DNA from: Phycisphaerales bacterium
GTDB taxonomy: Bacteria > Planctomycetota > Phycisphaerae > Phycisphaerales > SM1A02
Assembly: GCA_009691725.1 (NCBI GenBank)
Contig: SIAP01000003.1
Span: forward strand, 62,001-126,000
Length of the DNA: 64,000 nt
Reading direction: 5' to 3'
Shown: one piece after another, positions 10,318-18,657 of the stretch
How positions within the stretch are numbered: the first letter of the stretch is position 1
How the letters are laid out: each line of letters starts with the position of its first letter
Program-made: the position numbers and the translations under genes
The notes under the pieces: generated by a model
What the model was told of the DNA's origin: nothing
What the model saw: only the letters and a program-made list of their open reading frames with translations
The model's database searches: none

Positions 10318-11161
10318 CGGTGGGGGCGGGCACGCTGGCCGCTGGATCTTTGGCCGCTGGATCTTTGGCCGCTGGATCTTTGGCCGCTGGATCTTTGGGC
10401 GCGGGGCGAAGCTCTCCGATCGGTGTTGTCAGGGCTTCGAAGGTCTTCGCTGGTTCAGGCGAGTTGGGGGGCGCTGGATCGCTTCGATCCACAATCGTGC
10501 AGATCACCCTCTCGGACGACGGTCCAGCTGTGCTGAGAAAGATGTATTGCTCATTGCAACTCCATGTTCCTCGGTGACCCGAGCGCGAGATGAGCGGCGC
10601 ATCTGGATCTGTGTTTGCGGCGGCGTGCAATTCGTACGTTCCATCGCCGTCGAGTTGCAGTGATCCGCCTGGACCGATCCAGCGACCGACATACGAATCT
10701 TCTGGTGCAGTCGGCGCACTCTCGACACGGCGGAGGTCTTTGGCGATTTCCAAACTCGCCATCAGCACCCCCTCAACACGGCGCATCGCGGCGCGAACGC
10801 GCGGAGGTGATCTGCCGGGCGTCTTGGGGTCGAAGTAGGGTTCGAGCCAGAATGTTCGGTAATTTTGGTGATCCCATCGACCTGATTTCGACACAGCACG
10901 GAATCGATTTGGTTGATCCCAAAAGTAGAACGCGCCGTCGTCGCGCATGTAAAGCACTTCTCTCTCATTCGTCCACCACCCGGTGATCTCGACGATTTCG
11001 GTCGGATCGAGGTCGCTCGTGCCGCTCGCAGGGAAGAAAATCGGTGCGGAGATCGGGGGCGTTGTTGCGGCGAGGACCGCACTGCAGAATGCACTCGCGC
11101 ACACTCCAACGATCGAAGCCGTGCGCAGTGCCGTCATGCGCGTTGGAGTGACTCGGCTCAC
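10283..11161 (-). CDS. secreted protein of unknown function with an AAKDP repeat tail
   Basis: A 292-residue protein I do not recognise. It has a signal peptide (TASIVGVCASAFCSAVLA) with cleavage likely near AATTP. The body contains two similar short segments with ITGWWTNEREVLYMRDDGAFYFWD and VGRWIGPGGSLQLDGDGTYEL; the W, G and aromatic pattern suggests two lipocalin-like or 'new protein scoring' beta units. The C-terminus is a Pro/Ala/Lys linker with four in-frame five-residue repeats (AAKDP). The GTG at 11161 overlaps the rimO stop (GTGA), which suggests coupling; ATG at 11137 is an alternative start. The 3' end overlaps the convergent Skp-like gene. Confidence 0.65.
   Translation of the reverse strand: MSRVTPTRMTALRTASIVGVCASAFCSAVLAATTPPISAPIFFPASGTSDLDPTEIVEITGWWTNEREVLYMRDDGAFYFWDQPNRFRAVSKSGRWDHQNYRTFWLEPYFDPKTPGRSPPRVRAAMRRVEGVLMASLEIAKDLRRVESAPTAPEDSYVGRWIGPGGSLQLDGDGTYELHAAANTDPDAPLISRSGHRGTWSCNEQYIFLSTAGPSSERVICTIVDRSDPAPPNSPEPAKTFEALTTPIGELRPAPKDPAAKDPAAKDPAAKDPAASVPAPTVRDPKASPAPR
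10337..10396 (+). repeat. four perfect 15-bp tandem repeats
   Basis: The unit GGCCGCTGGATCTTT occurs four times head to tail. It lies inside the minus-strand secreted-protein gene and encodes its repeated AAKDP tail in frame. A 15-bp unit keeps the frame when copies are lost or gained. Confidence 0.95.
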
Positions 11162-12702
11162 CGAACCACCGGCAATCGAATAGTGCGTTCGAGATCCGCC
11201 ACGGGTTGCGCAACCAAGTCGTAGCCATCGCTGTCAACAATCGTGCAGCGCACGAGTTCGCCTGCTGCAAGCGATTCGCGACTCAGGACGTGTGTCAGTC
11301 CGTCAATCTGTGGAGCCTGGTGGTAACTGCGTCCGCAATAGAGCGTGGTTGACTCGCCCACGCCACTCGTCGCACGACCGCGCGTCTTCCCGTGTGCTGG
11401 ACCATCAAGAAGCACATCGAACTGTGCGCGTTGTTCCGCGACATACGCGGCGTTTTCAAAGGCGATGGACTGCTGCAACTCCATCAATTCCTTTTCCCGT
11501 CGTCGACTGACATCGTCACTCACCATCAGCGCGGGGTCGTCGTGCATCGTTCCCGAAGGAGTCCCTGACTCCTGCGAGTAACGAAAGACTCCCATCGCGT
11601 CGAATTGCGATCGCTCGATCAAAGCGAGGAGCGCCTGATGATCCGCTTCTGTTTCGCCCGGATGCCCGGTGATAAAGGTCGTGCGGATGGCCATTCCAGG
11701 GATGCGTTGACGCAACTCCTCCAGAATGTTTTCCTGATGCGCAGTCGTGACATTGCGGCGCATCAGCGTCAGCATGCGATCGCTGGCGTGCTGCAATGGC
11801 ATGTCGATGTACTTCACAACGCTCGAGAGTCTCGCGATGGCATCCATCATCTTGGTCGTGAAGTTGGATGGATAGGCGTACATCAATCGAACCCATCCGC
11901 CGCCGTGCTCTTGCACCGCACGATCCAGTCGCTCAAGCATCCCGACAAGTCCAGACTCGTCGCCGATGTCCATCCCCCAACTGGTCGTGTCTTGACCGAT
12001 GAGATTCAGTTCGTATGCGCCATCAGCAAGCAGAAGCCGCGCCTCGTTGACAATCGCGTCCGCAGTCTTCGATCGCATCTTGCCACGAATCGATGGGATC
12101 GTGCAGAACGAACAGCGTTGATTGCAACCCTCGGAGACGCGCAGGTACGCCCAGTGTCGCGGAGTCAGGCGGAAGCGATTCTCGTCGCCTTCGAAGTATC
12201 CGATGCCTCGACCATCCTTCCCGTTGACGGTCAACCCAACAGTGGGGATGCCACGATCTGCCGCCGCAATCAAGGCATTCGAGGAGATCCAGTATCCCGG
12301 ACGGACGCCCTCGTCGCCGATCGTTTCGCGCGCTCCCGTCGCTCCGCGCACGGCATCGATGATGTGATCACGATCGAAGACGCCGATGAGCGCATCGATT
12401 CCGGGAGCCCACTCGAGAATCTTCGCACGGTGGCGTTGCACGAGGCAGCCTGCGACGATGACTCGTTTGAGTTCTCCCCGTTCCTTTCGGGCGAGCGCGT
12501 CCTTGATGACGCCGAGCGACTCGTCTTTGCTCGCTTCGAGAAACCCGCAGGTGTTCACAACAATCGCGTCGGGCGACTCGTCTTCGTTGACCAACTTCAT
12601 GCCATCCCGTGAGAGCAGCCCAAGCATCTTCTCGCTATCGACAAGATTCTTGGGACAGCCCAAACTCACGAAGGCAACTCGCTCAATGACCGTGTCACGC
12701 AT
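11158..12702 (-). CDS. rimO: ribosomal protein S12 methylthiotransferase
   Basis: Radical-SAM enzyme that methylthiolates an aspartate of ribosomal protein S12. The 514-residue protein has the N-terminal UPF0004 domain with three cysteines for the auxiliary cluster (SLGCPKN, NTCGF, AGCL), the radical-SAM motif EGCNQRCSFCTIP near residue 165, and a C-terminal TRAM domain. The sequence AFVSLGCPKNLVDSE separates RimO from MiaB. ATG at 12702 (MRDTVIERVAF) was preferred to an extension to 12744, which would run into the nadD fusion. The downstream secreted protein overlaps by 4 bp. It is longer than E. coli RimO (about 440), with an insertion around residues 120-150. Confidence 0.93.
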   Translation of the reverse strand: MRDTVIERVAFVSLGCPKNLVDSEKMLGLLSRDGMKLVNEDESPDAIVVNTCGFLEASKDESLGVIKDALARKERGELKRVIVAGCLVQRHRAKILEWAPGIDALIGVFDRDHIIDAVRGATGARETIGDEGVRPGYWISSNALIAAADRGIPTVGLTVNGKDGRGIGYFEGDENRFRLTPRHWAYLRVSEGCNQRCSFCTIPSIRGKMRSKTADAIVNEARLLLADGAYELNLIGQDTTSWGMDIGDESGLVGMLERLDRAVQEHGGGWVRLMYAYPSNFTTKMMDAIARLSSVVKYIDMPLQHASDRMLTLMRRNVTTAHQENILEELRQRIPGMAIRTTFITGHPGETEADHQALLALIERSQFDAMGVFRYSQESGTPSGTMHDDPALMVSDDVSRRREKELMELQQSIAFENAAYVAEQRAQFDVLLDGPAHGKTRGRATSGVGESTTLYCGRSYHQAPQIDGLTHVLSRESLAAGELVRCTIVDSDGYDLVAQPVADLERTIRLPVVR

Positions 12703-12713
12703 GCAATCGGAGT

Positions 12714-14024
12714 CTAGGCATAGAGTCGGTGATCGCGAATCCAAGATTCCACTTGCGGAGAAACGAGGTCGTCGATGGGCTCACCCTGACGAATCCGTTC
12801 GCGCACCTCCGTCGCGCTCAAATCGATTGCGTTGAGGGGCAAAACAGCGTGATTCCAGCGTGCGGCATTGCAGTCAAGCCGTGCAAACTTGGCGTTGAGC
12901 GCCGCAGTGAGGGCGCCAGCGTCCATCGGCGGGCGTGGCACAACGGCAACGGTCGCAAGTGATTCGGCGATGGTGCGCCACTCTCTCCACGAATCGAATT
13001 GGAGGGCTTGATCGGCTCCGATCAGGAGCACGAGGTCGTCGCGCGTGAGTCCACGCTCGCGTGCGACTTCTCGCAGTGTGTCCACAGTGAATGATGGTCC
13101 AGTGCGTTCGATTTCACGAGTGTCGAATTCCACACCACGGACGCCTGCAAACGCCAAGCGCGCCATGGCGATGCGCGCTTCAGAGGGTGCCGCTGAGCGA
13201 CCGGTGCGAAGCGGGGCATCACCAGCCACCACGACAAGAACGCGCTCACAGTGCAAGAGTTCCGCTGCCCTGGCGACGATCTCGCTGTGCCTTCGATGTG
13301 GAGGATCAAATGTCCCGCCAAAGACAAGGAGTCGTGGAGCGGTCGGCTTGCGGAGGAATCCCACAAGCGCTTCACACACCGCATCCATGGCGCGACTCGC
13401 GTCCTTTCCCAAGCGCATCAGCGTTGGGATCCGCGTCGGATGAAACAGCGTCATGAGTAGCGCACGCGTGCGCAGCGTGCCGTCATCTCCAACGAGTGAT
13501 GTCATCCACTCTGGCAGCGACATGGCGGCATCGTCGCTCACGCCGCGCACAACTCCCCACCTCCACCCTCGAGCGGTTGCCAACGCCGCAAATGCAGCGG
13601 ATTCCATATCAACGACATGCGCGTCACTCTGCATGCGGAGCGCCTGCTTCGCACGCACGTCCTCGCAGGGACGATCGACCGAGGCAATCGACACACCCTC
13701 TCCCCGTTGTAGCGGAGGAACATAGACGGCACTTTGACGCGCATGATCCGCGCCAGCGGCCACGACTCGATGAGCCCACGCGACGGATCCACTCTTGAGT
13801 GCAGGATCCAATCCTCCAGCGAGTCCCGCGAGCAGGACCACGCGACCAGCCGGAGATTGCTCTGCGCGAGCTCGCGCATCGCACTTCGACCATCGAACCA
13901 CCGCGCCTGGACCAACGCCGATCGTCGCGCACTCTGCGTCGATCCCTTCCTTCGCAAGTGCACTTTGAATCGTGCATCTTTCAAAGTCCGTTGGGGCGAG
14001 GATGAGCACGGAAATATTGGACAT
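12714..14024 (-). CDS. nadD: fusion of an MTA/SAH-nucleosidase-like domain with nicotinate-nucleotide adenylyltransferase
   Basis: A 436-residue two-domain protein. Residues 1-215 look like a nucleoside phosphorylase/nucleosidase: LAGLAGGLDPALKSG near 65, the ribose-binding VVDMESAA near 135 and the catalytic-Asp motif VRGVSDDA near 155. Residues about 230-436 are NadD, which adenylates nicotinate mononucleotide in NAD synthesis: VFGGTFDPPHRRH, IGADQALQFDSWREW, and LSATEVRERI. The second nucleotide-binding motif is HRRH where HxGH is usual. Start MSNISVLILAP at 14024 was chosen because an extension to 14057 would overlap the tRNA promoter. I do not know this fusion as a standard architecture. 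The substrate of the N-terminal half (MTA/SAH, futalosine or another nucleoside) cannot be decided. Confidence 0.85.
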   Translation of the reverse strand: MSNISVLILAPTDFERCTIQSALAKEGIDAECATIGVGPGAVVRWSKCDARARAEQSPAGRVVLLAGLAGGLDPALKSGSVAWAHRVVAAGADHARQSAVYVPPLQRGEGVSIASVDRPCEDVRAKQALRMQSDAHVVDMESAAFAALATARGWRWGVVRGVSDDAAMSLPEWMTSLVGDDGTLRTRALLMTLFHPTRIPTLMRLGKDASRAMDAVCEALVGFLRKPTAPRLLVFGGTFDPPHRRHSEIVARAAELLHCERVLVVVAGDAPLRTGRSAAPSEARIAMARLAFAGVRGVEFDTREIERTGPSFTVDTLREVARERGLTRDDLVLLIGADQALQFDSWREWRTIAESLATVAVVPRPPMDAGALTAALNAKFARLDCNAARWNHAVLPLNAIDLSATEVRERIRQGEPIDDLVSPQVESWIRDHRLYA

Positions 14025-14038
14025 CAGGTGCAGCCAGT

Positions 14039-14066
14039 TTGCCGCGTCGGGACTCAACGCTATACT
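14039..14066 (+). promoter_or_regulatory. promoter of the tRNA-Glu pair
   Basis: TTGCCG (14039-14044), a 16-bp spacer and TATACT (14061-14066) lie just before the first tRNA. The predicted start is near 14073, about five bases before the mature tRNA end. Confidence 0.6.
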
Positions 14067-14077
14067 CTTTGCCCCTC

Positions 14078-14151
14078 GGCCTCATCGTCTAGCCCGGCTA
14101 GGACACATCCCTCTCACGGATGGAACAGGGGTTCAAATCCCCTTGGGGTCA
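14078..14151 (+). tRNA. tRNA-Glu (anticodon CTC)
   Basis: A full cloverleaf can be drawn. The acceptor 14078-14084 pairs with TGGGGTC, with A as discriminator at 14151. The anticodon stem CATCC/GGATG carries the loop CTCTCAC, and the T arm is AGGGG-TTCAAAT-CCCCT. CCA is not encoded. Confidence 0.95.
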
Positions 14152-14160
14152 TTGTCAATC

Positions 14161-14184
14161 TTCTGCGCCGAGTGAGGCGCAGAA
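14161..14184 (+). other. perfect 9-bp hairpin between the two tRNA-Glu genes
   Basis: TTCTGCGCC (14161-14169), loop GAGTGA and GGCGCAGAA (14176-14184) pair perfectly. There is no T-run, so it is more likely a processing element in a two-tRNA transcript than a terminator. Confidence 0.6.
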
Positions 14185-14195
14185 CAGTCAGTACA

Positions 14196-14270
14196 GGCCC
14201 CATCGTCTAGCCTGGTCCAGGACACCTCCCTTTCAAGGAGGACACATGGGTTCGAATCCCATTGGGGTCA
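14196..14270 (+). tRNA. tRNA-Glu (anticodon TTC)
   Basis: The acceptor GGCCCCA (14196-14202) pairs with TGGGGTC, with discriminator A at 14270. The anticodon stem CCTCC/GGAGG holds the loop CTTTCAA, and the T arm is ATGGG-TTCGAAT-CCCAT. With the CTC gene upstream this covers both Glu codons. CCA is not encoded. Confidence 0.95.
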
Positions 14271-14340
14271 TTATTTGTCGGGTGAAAATTGTGTTTTGCC
14301 CAACGAGAAGTATGTTTGGGGGGTAAGTTGAGAGATCACC

Positions 14341-15813
14341 ATGATGTACCACCGCCGCGAACTGTTCTCGATTGTGGCTCTGCTGTGCGCTGTCCAAGGC
14401 GCTCACGGAGCCGTTCGATATGTTGATGGAGCACTCACCACGGGGTTGAACAACGGCACTTCGTGGGTCGATGCCTACTACGGTCCAGCAGCGGTTGCGA
14501 CGGCGATGAACGCAGCGGTGTCTGGTGATCAAGTGTGGGTGAAGGCTGGCACATACAAACCAACCACCACCACCACGCGCACGATGTGGCACACGATGAA
14601 ATCTGGAGTTGGTGTGTACGGCGGATTCGCAGGCGGCGAGACACTCTTGACTGCGCGCAATCCACTCGTCAATGTCACGACACTCACTGGCGACTTGACT
14701 GGCAATGACACGCCAGGTTCGGCGACGTATATGGGAGAGAACTCGTACCACGTGGTGATGGGCAGCAGTGTTCTCAACACGGCGATCCTTGATGGATTCC
14801 GCATCGTCGGCGGGTACGCCAACGTCGGTTCAGCGTCCAACTACGACAAGGGTGGCGGCATCATCATTCTCACCAATGGCAATCCAACCATTCGCAACTG
14901 CAAGTTCATTGGGAATCGCTGCACATTTGGTGGCGGCGCTGGATACATCTATCAGGCGCAAGCCACTTTCACCGACTGCGAGTTCACCGACAATGTTGGC
15001 GGTTCGTATGGTGGTGCCTTCGACACCAATTCCACCACCGTCAAGTGGGAGCGCTGCATCTTCACGAACAATCAGGCAGCGCGAGCAGGGGCGATTGAGT
15101 CCTTCGGCAGTTCGCAGACCACGATCACGAATTGCATCTTTCGATTGAACAAGGCGACGACCACGAATTCCGGCGGAGCGATTTGGATGGGCACGACGTC
15201 GACGGTGACGGTTCGTGACTCGACGTTCGTCGGGAACACGACAACCGCCACGAGCGGCGGCGGCTTCTACAACACCAGCGGAACGGGCAGTATCGCGAAT
15301 TGCATTTTCTGGGGGAACACCGGCGCAGCGGGAGCGATGGCGAACAACCAGATCACTGCGGCTGGCGGCACCAACACCGTGAGTTACTCACTCGTTCAAC
15401 TCGGCGCATCAGGAGCTGGAAACCTGAGTGCAGATCCACAATTCGTTGATCTTGCGGCGGGTGATCTGCGCCTTCAAATGAGTTCGCCGGCAATCGATGC
15501 TGGGAGCAACGCGCTCATTCCTGCGGGGGTGACACTGGACTTCGCATTGCTCGCACGGCGCGTGGATATCGCGTCCGTCGCAGACACGGGCGTCGGAACC
15601 GCGCCGATCGTGGACATGGGCGCATCCGAAGTTCAAGCTCCGCCTCCACCTGCCTGCCCACCTGATACCAACGATGACGGGTATGTCGATGGGTTGGACT
15701 TGTCGACGGTGCTTTCCGGATGGGCGACACCAATGGGCGATGTGAATGGCGATGGCTACACAGATGGCGGTGATCTCGCCGTGATTCTGTCGGGATGGGG
15801 TGCTTGCCCGTAA
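14341..15813 (+). CDS. secreted right-handed beta-helix protein with C-terminal dockerin-like repeat
   Basis: A 490-residue exported protein. A signal peptide (residues 1-23, LFSIVALLCAVQGAHGA) is followed by 'RYVDGA...GTSWVDAY', common at the start of planctomycete parallel beta-helix proteins. The helix rungs have repeated patterns such as NPTIRNCKFIGNR, ATFTDCEFTDN, TVKWERCIFTNN and TTITNCIFRLN over residues 170-330. After a Pro-rich linker (APPPPACPP), residues 442-490 hold two Ca-binding-like DxNxDG segments, each ending in LSGW. This is the dockerin-like terminal module frequent in Phycisphaerae secretomes. Function is unknown; surface or polysaccharide-related roles are inference. ATG at 14344 is an equally good start. 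Confidence 0.85.
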   Translation: MMYHRRELFSIVALLCAVQGAHGAVRYVDGALTTGLNNGTSWVDAYYGPAAVATAMNAAVSGDQVWVKAGTYKPTTTTTRTMWHTMKSGVGVYGGFAGGETLLTARNPLVNVTTLTGDLTGNDTPGSATYMGENSYHVVMGSSVLNTAILDGFRIVGGYANVGSASNYDKGGGIIILTNGNPTIRNCKFIGNRCTFGGGAGYIYQAQATFTDCEFTDNVGGSYGGAFDTNSTTVKWERCIFTNNQAARAGAIESFGSSQTTITNCIFRLNKATTTNSGGAIWMGTTSTVTVRDSTFVGNTTTATSGGGFYNTSGTGSIANCIFWGNTGAAGAMANNQITAAGGTNTVSYSLVQLGASGAGNLSADPQFVDLAAGDLRLQMSSPAIDAGSNALIPAGVTLDFALLARRVDIASVADTGVGTAPIVDMGASEVQAPPPPACPPDTNDDGYVDGLDLSTVLSGWATPMGDVNGDGYTDGGDLAVILSGWGACP

Positions 15814-15825
15814 AGTGTCGGGGTG

Positions 15826-16467
15826 ATGTCATTCCAAGCGACCCTCGACTGGCCCAGCGCAGAGTTCGAGGCACTGTGGACTGAAGTTGCAGGTGCGACG
15901 CCCGCAGGATCGTTTACGAAGGACAACATCGCTGAGTTTCCGGTGATTGCACGCCCCAATTGGCAGAGCGTTCCTGCGGGAGCATGGGTGCACATCAGAG
16001 GAAAACTTGAACAACGAACACCCCTCGGAGACGTTCATCCAAATGGCGAAGAGTGGTTCGTGCGCGCAGAGAATGGCGATCCTGTCGCCGTCTACCTGAT
16101 GTCAGATCTCAGTTTTTCGGTTGGAACGACTGTCTCCGTCCTCGGACGACATGCGGGGCTGATTCGACTGATGAATCGTGCGGGAGATGTGCAGGAGTAT
16201 CAGGCGGTGATCGCACGTCCACTCGATCAATCTGCTACGCACACTCTGCAAGCCGCTGGCCAAGCCGCTGGCCATCACGGTGGCGCAGAAGCGGCGGGCG
16301 AAGTCCCTCTGTCGTTCGTGGTGGTTGGTGCGGTGATCCTTTTACTCTGCGCATGGTTCGCGATTCGCTTTCTTGTGAAGCGTTCGACCGGTCGCCCAAT
16401 GCTGCACATTCATCAAGTCGCAGATCGTGCGCGTGCGATTGGCATGGCAGAGGAGGCCAAGCCATGA
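15826..16467 (+). CDS. single-pass membrane protein with an OB-like domain, unknown function
   Basis: A 213-residue protein I cannot assign. Residues about 40-125 form a beta-rich segment (AWVHIRGKLEQRTPLGD, EEWFVRAENGDPVAVYL, VGTTVSVLGRHAGLIRL) whose spacing is compatible with an OB-fold, like NfeD- or GIDE-type domains next to membranes. A low-complexity AAGQAAGHHGG linker precedes one TM helix (about 160-182, SFVVVGAVILLLCAWFAIRFLV) and a short basic tail. There is no signal peptide, so the N-terminal domain is probably cytoplasmic. ATG at 15826 follows a GTG at 15823. The stop overlaps the aroB start (ATGA), so the two are probably translated together. Confidence 0.65.
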   Translation: MSFQATLDWPSAEFEALWTEVAGATPAGSFTKDNIAEFPVIARPNWQSVPAGAWVHIRGKLEQRTPLGDVHPNGEEWFVRAENGDPVAVYLMSDLSFSVGTTVSVLGRHAGLIRLMNRAGDVQEYQAVIARPLDQSATHTLQAAGQAAGHHGGAEAAGEVPLSFVVVGAVILLLCAWFAIRFLVKRSTGRPMLHIHQVADRARAIGMAEEAKP

Positions 16468-17597
16468 CGCGCGAAATGGTGCAAACATTCGGTGAACAGC
16501 GTGCGCCAGTCATCGTGGGCAGCGGTGTGTTGGCATCGATTGCCAAGCGTGTGCGCGAAGTCAACGGTGGAAGGAATCCAACCAAGGTCTTGATCGTGTG
16601 CGATGGTGCGATCGAGTTGACATGGGGAGAGGTTGTCGCCACCGCATGGAAGGATGAAGCGAGTGATGGCATCGAAGTGATGCGCATTGCACTCTGCGCC
16701 ACCGAATCGGCAAAGTCAGTCGCATCGTGGCAGCTGATCTTGGACGCCGCGGTGCGAGGCGGATTGGATCGCAAGAGCCTCATCGTGGCAGTCGGAGGCG
16801 GTATCACTACCGACATCGCTGGATTCGCCGCGGCGAGCTACCTGCGTGGAATCCCGTGGATCGCAGTCCCGACAACTCTGCTGGGAATGGTCGATGCCGC
16901 GCTCGGTGGGAAGACTGGGATCAACCTGCCAACCGGCGGTGGTGCGCTTGGGAAGAATCTGGCGGGAGCATTCTGGCCGCCCGCTGCGGTCCTCTGCGAC
17001 ACCCTCACGCTCTCCACATTACCGATTCGGACCTTTCGAGCCGGACTTGCCGAATGCGTGAAGCATGCGATGCTCGGGGATACGACGATCGATCCGCTCC
17101 TCGAAGACGCGCTCCGCTCGTATTCAAGCTCCCAGGCCGGGGATCAATGGAGGCTGATCGATCTGGTAGCGCGGGCAGCAGCTGTCAAACTCGCCATCGT
17201 GGCACGCGACCCAAAAGAGGCAAACGAGCGCATGCTCCTCAATCTCGGGCACACCTTCGCACACGCCATCGAGTCGGAACTCTCGAGCGAAGTCCTCCAC
17301 GGAGAGGCTGTCGCCCTTGGGCTCATTGCTGCGAGCAATGCATCGGTCGCATCGGGAAGGATGACGCAGGCTCAGTCACGCATGCTGAGGGATCGAATCG
17401 CTGCGCTCGGCTTTGGGATCACCCTGCCTCGACATGTTTCCCTCGAAAAACTGGTGATTGCGGCGGGTTTTGACAAGAAACGAGAGGGCGCATCCCTCAC
17501 GCTCGTCCTGCCCCTCGCGCAGGGATCCGCCGAAATCGTGCGCGGAGAGAACTGGGAATTGCTGCGGGATGGCTTCCGTTCGATTGGCAGTTCGTAG
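16464..17597 (+). CDS. aroB: 3-dehydroquinate synthase
   Basis: Second step of the shikimate pathway, cyclising DAHP to 3-dehydroquinate with NAD and zinc. The 377-residue protein shows the NAD-binding VAVGGGITTDIAGFAAASYLRG motif near residue 110, PTTLLGMVDAALGGKTGINLP, and the zinc ligands Glu (AECVKHAM), His (NLGHTFAHAIE) and His (LHGEAVALG). ATG at 16464 overlaps the previous stop by 4 bp and gives the family length. Other aro genes are not in the window. Confidence 0.95.
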   Translation: MTREMVQTFGEQRAPVIVGSGVLASIAKRVREVNGGRNPTKVLIVCDGAIELTWGEVVATAWKDEASDGIEVMRIALCATESAKSVASWQLILDAAVRGGLDRKSLIVAVGGGITTDIAGFAAASYLRGIPWIAVPTTLLGMVDAALGGKTGINLPTGGGALGKNLAGAFWPPAAVLCDTLTLSTLPIRTFRAGLAECVKHAMLGDTTIDPLLEDALRSYSSSQAGDQWRLIDLVARAAAVKLAIVARDPKEANERMLLNLGHTFAHAIESELSSEVLHGEAVALGLIAASNASVASGRMTQAQSRMLRDRIAALGFGITLPRHVSLEKLVIAAGFDKKREGASLTLVLPLAQGSAEIVRGENWELLRDGFRSIGSS

Positions 17598-17669
17598 GCG
17601 CCGCAGGACGCGCGAGGTTCTTGGTGAGACTTCAAGGAAAGCAGCGGAGTCTGTCGATCTTGTAGCCAT

Positions 17670-18647
17670 ATGCGTGTCATTGCAATTGTGAATCAGAAGG
17701 GTGGGAGCGGCAAGACCACCACCGCTGTCAATCTTGCTGCGGTCTTGGCTGCGCGCAAACAGAGAACGCTGCTGGTCGATCTTGATCCCCAGGGGCACTG
17801 TGGTTTAGCGCTGGGGATCGCGCCGGCACGCATCGAAAGAGGCATCGAAGATGCGTTGCAGCAGGGGAGTGGGACTGCGCTCCTCGACGATGGGCTGTTT
17901 TGGGAGCCTGCGCCAAACCTTGTCCTCGCTCCCTGCACCATTCGCCTTGCAGGATTGGAAGCCCCCGGCAGTCCCCTCGCCGAAGCGCACGACCGAGATC
18001 GTCGATTGAGTGGGCTGTTGGATCGCGTTGCGCCGCGCTTCGAGTGGTGCATCATCGACTGCCCTCCTCACATCGGGCTTCTCGTCTTCAACGCACTGCA
18101 CGCATGTGACGAGGCACTCATTCCGATTGAAACTGGCTACTTCGCCTTGCGTGCCGCGGAGAGGCAAGTTGCCACCGTGCGCGCTGTGGCAGATCGATTG
18201 CAACGATCGATCATCGTGAGAGCACTCCCCACGCTGGTGCGCAAAGACTCGCCCATTTCACAGGACATCTTGGTCGCGATCGATCGCGCCTTCGGCAGTC
18301 AGGTTGTCCCTGCGATGATTCGAGAGCACGATGTCCTGCGCGAAGCTGCTGGATTTGGACAGCCCATCACGGAGTATGCCCCGAACTCCGACGCATGTCG
18401 TGACTTTGAGTGGCTCGCAGAGTGGCTCATCGCCCATCCGGTGAATGCGCAGCGCATGGGTGGCGTCTCGGCTCTGGCAGATCGCACGAGTCCAGACGCT
18501 GCGTTGATGGCGCTGCTCGCTGCGCCTCGCACGAACACCCGACCAGTTGATCCACCAATCGTCGAAGTGGAATTGACGCCGATGCAATCGTCCGCGACCG
18601 AGAGTCGCATTTCAGAATTGGCTGAGCGATTGCGCACTTCGAGATAG
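17670..18647 (+). CDS. ParA/MinD-family ATPase
   Basis: A 325-residue P-loop ATPase. The deviant Walker A with signature lysine is NQKGGSGKTTTAVN at residues 8-21; Walker A' is LLVDLDPQGH and Walker B is CIIDCPPHIG near residue 125. The C-terminal 60 residues are an extension rich in Pro and Thr. Such ATPases position chromosomes, flagella or other cargo. No ParB gene or parS-like palindrome is visible, and the neighbour is instead a probable degenerate relative, 10 bp downstream. Alternatives are a chromosome Soj orphan or a FlhG-like protein. The family is clear, the cargo is not. Confidence 0.9.
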   Translation: MRVIAIVNQKGGSGKTTTAVNLAAVLAARKQRTLLVDLDPQGHCGLALGIAPARIERGIEDALQQGSGTALLDDGLFWEPAPNLVLAPCTIRLAGLEAPGSPLAEAHDRDRRLSGLLDRVAPRFEWCIIDCPPHIGLLVFNALHACDEALIPIETGYFALRAAERQVATVRAVADRLQRSIIVRALPTLVRKDSPISQDILVAIDRAFGSQVVPAMIREHDVLREAAGFGQPITEYAPNSDACRDFEWLAEWLIAHPVNAQRMGGVSALADRTSPDAALMALLAAPRTNTRPVDPPIVEVELTPMQSSATESRISELAERLRTSR

Positions 18648-18657
18648 GATCGCACGA

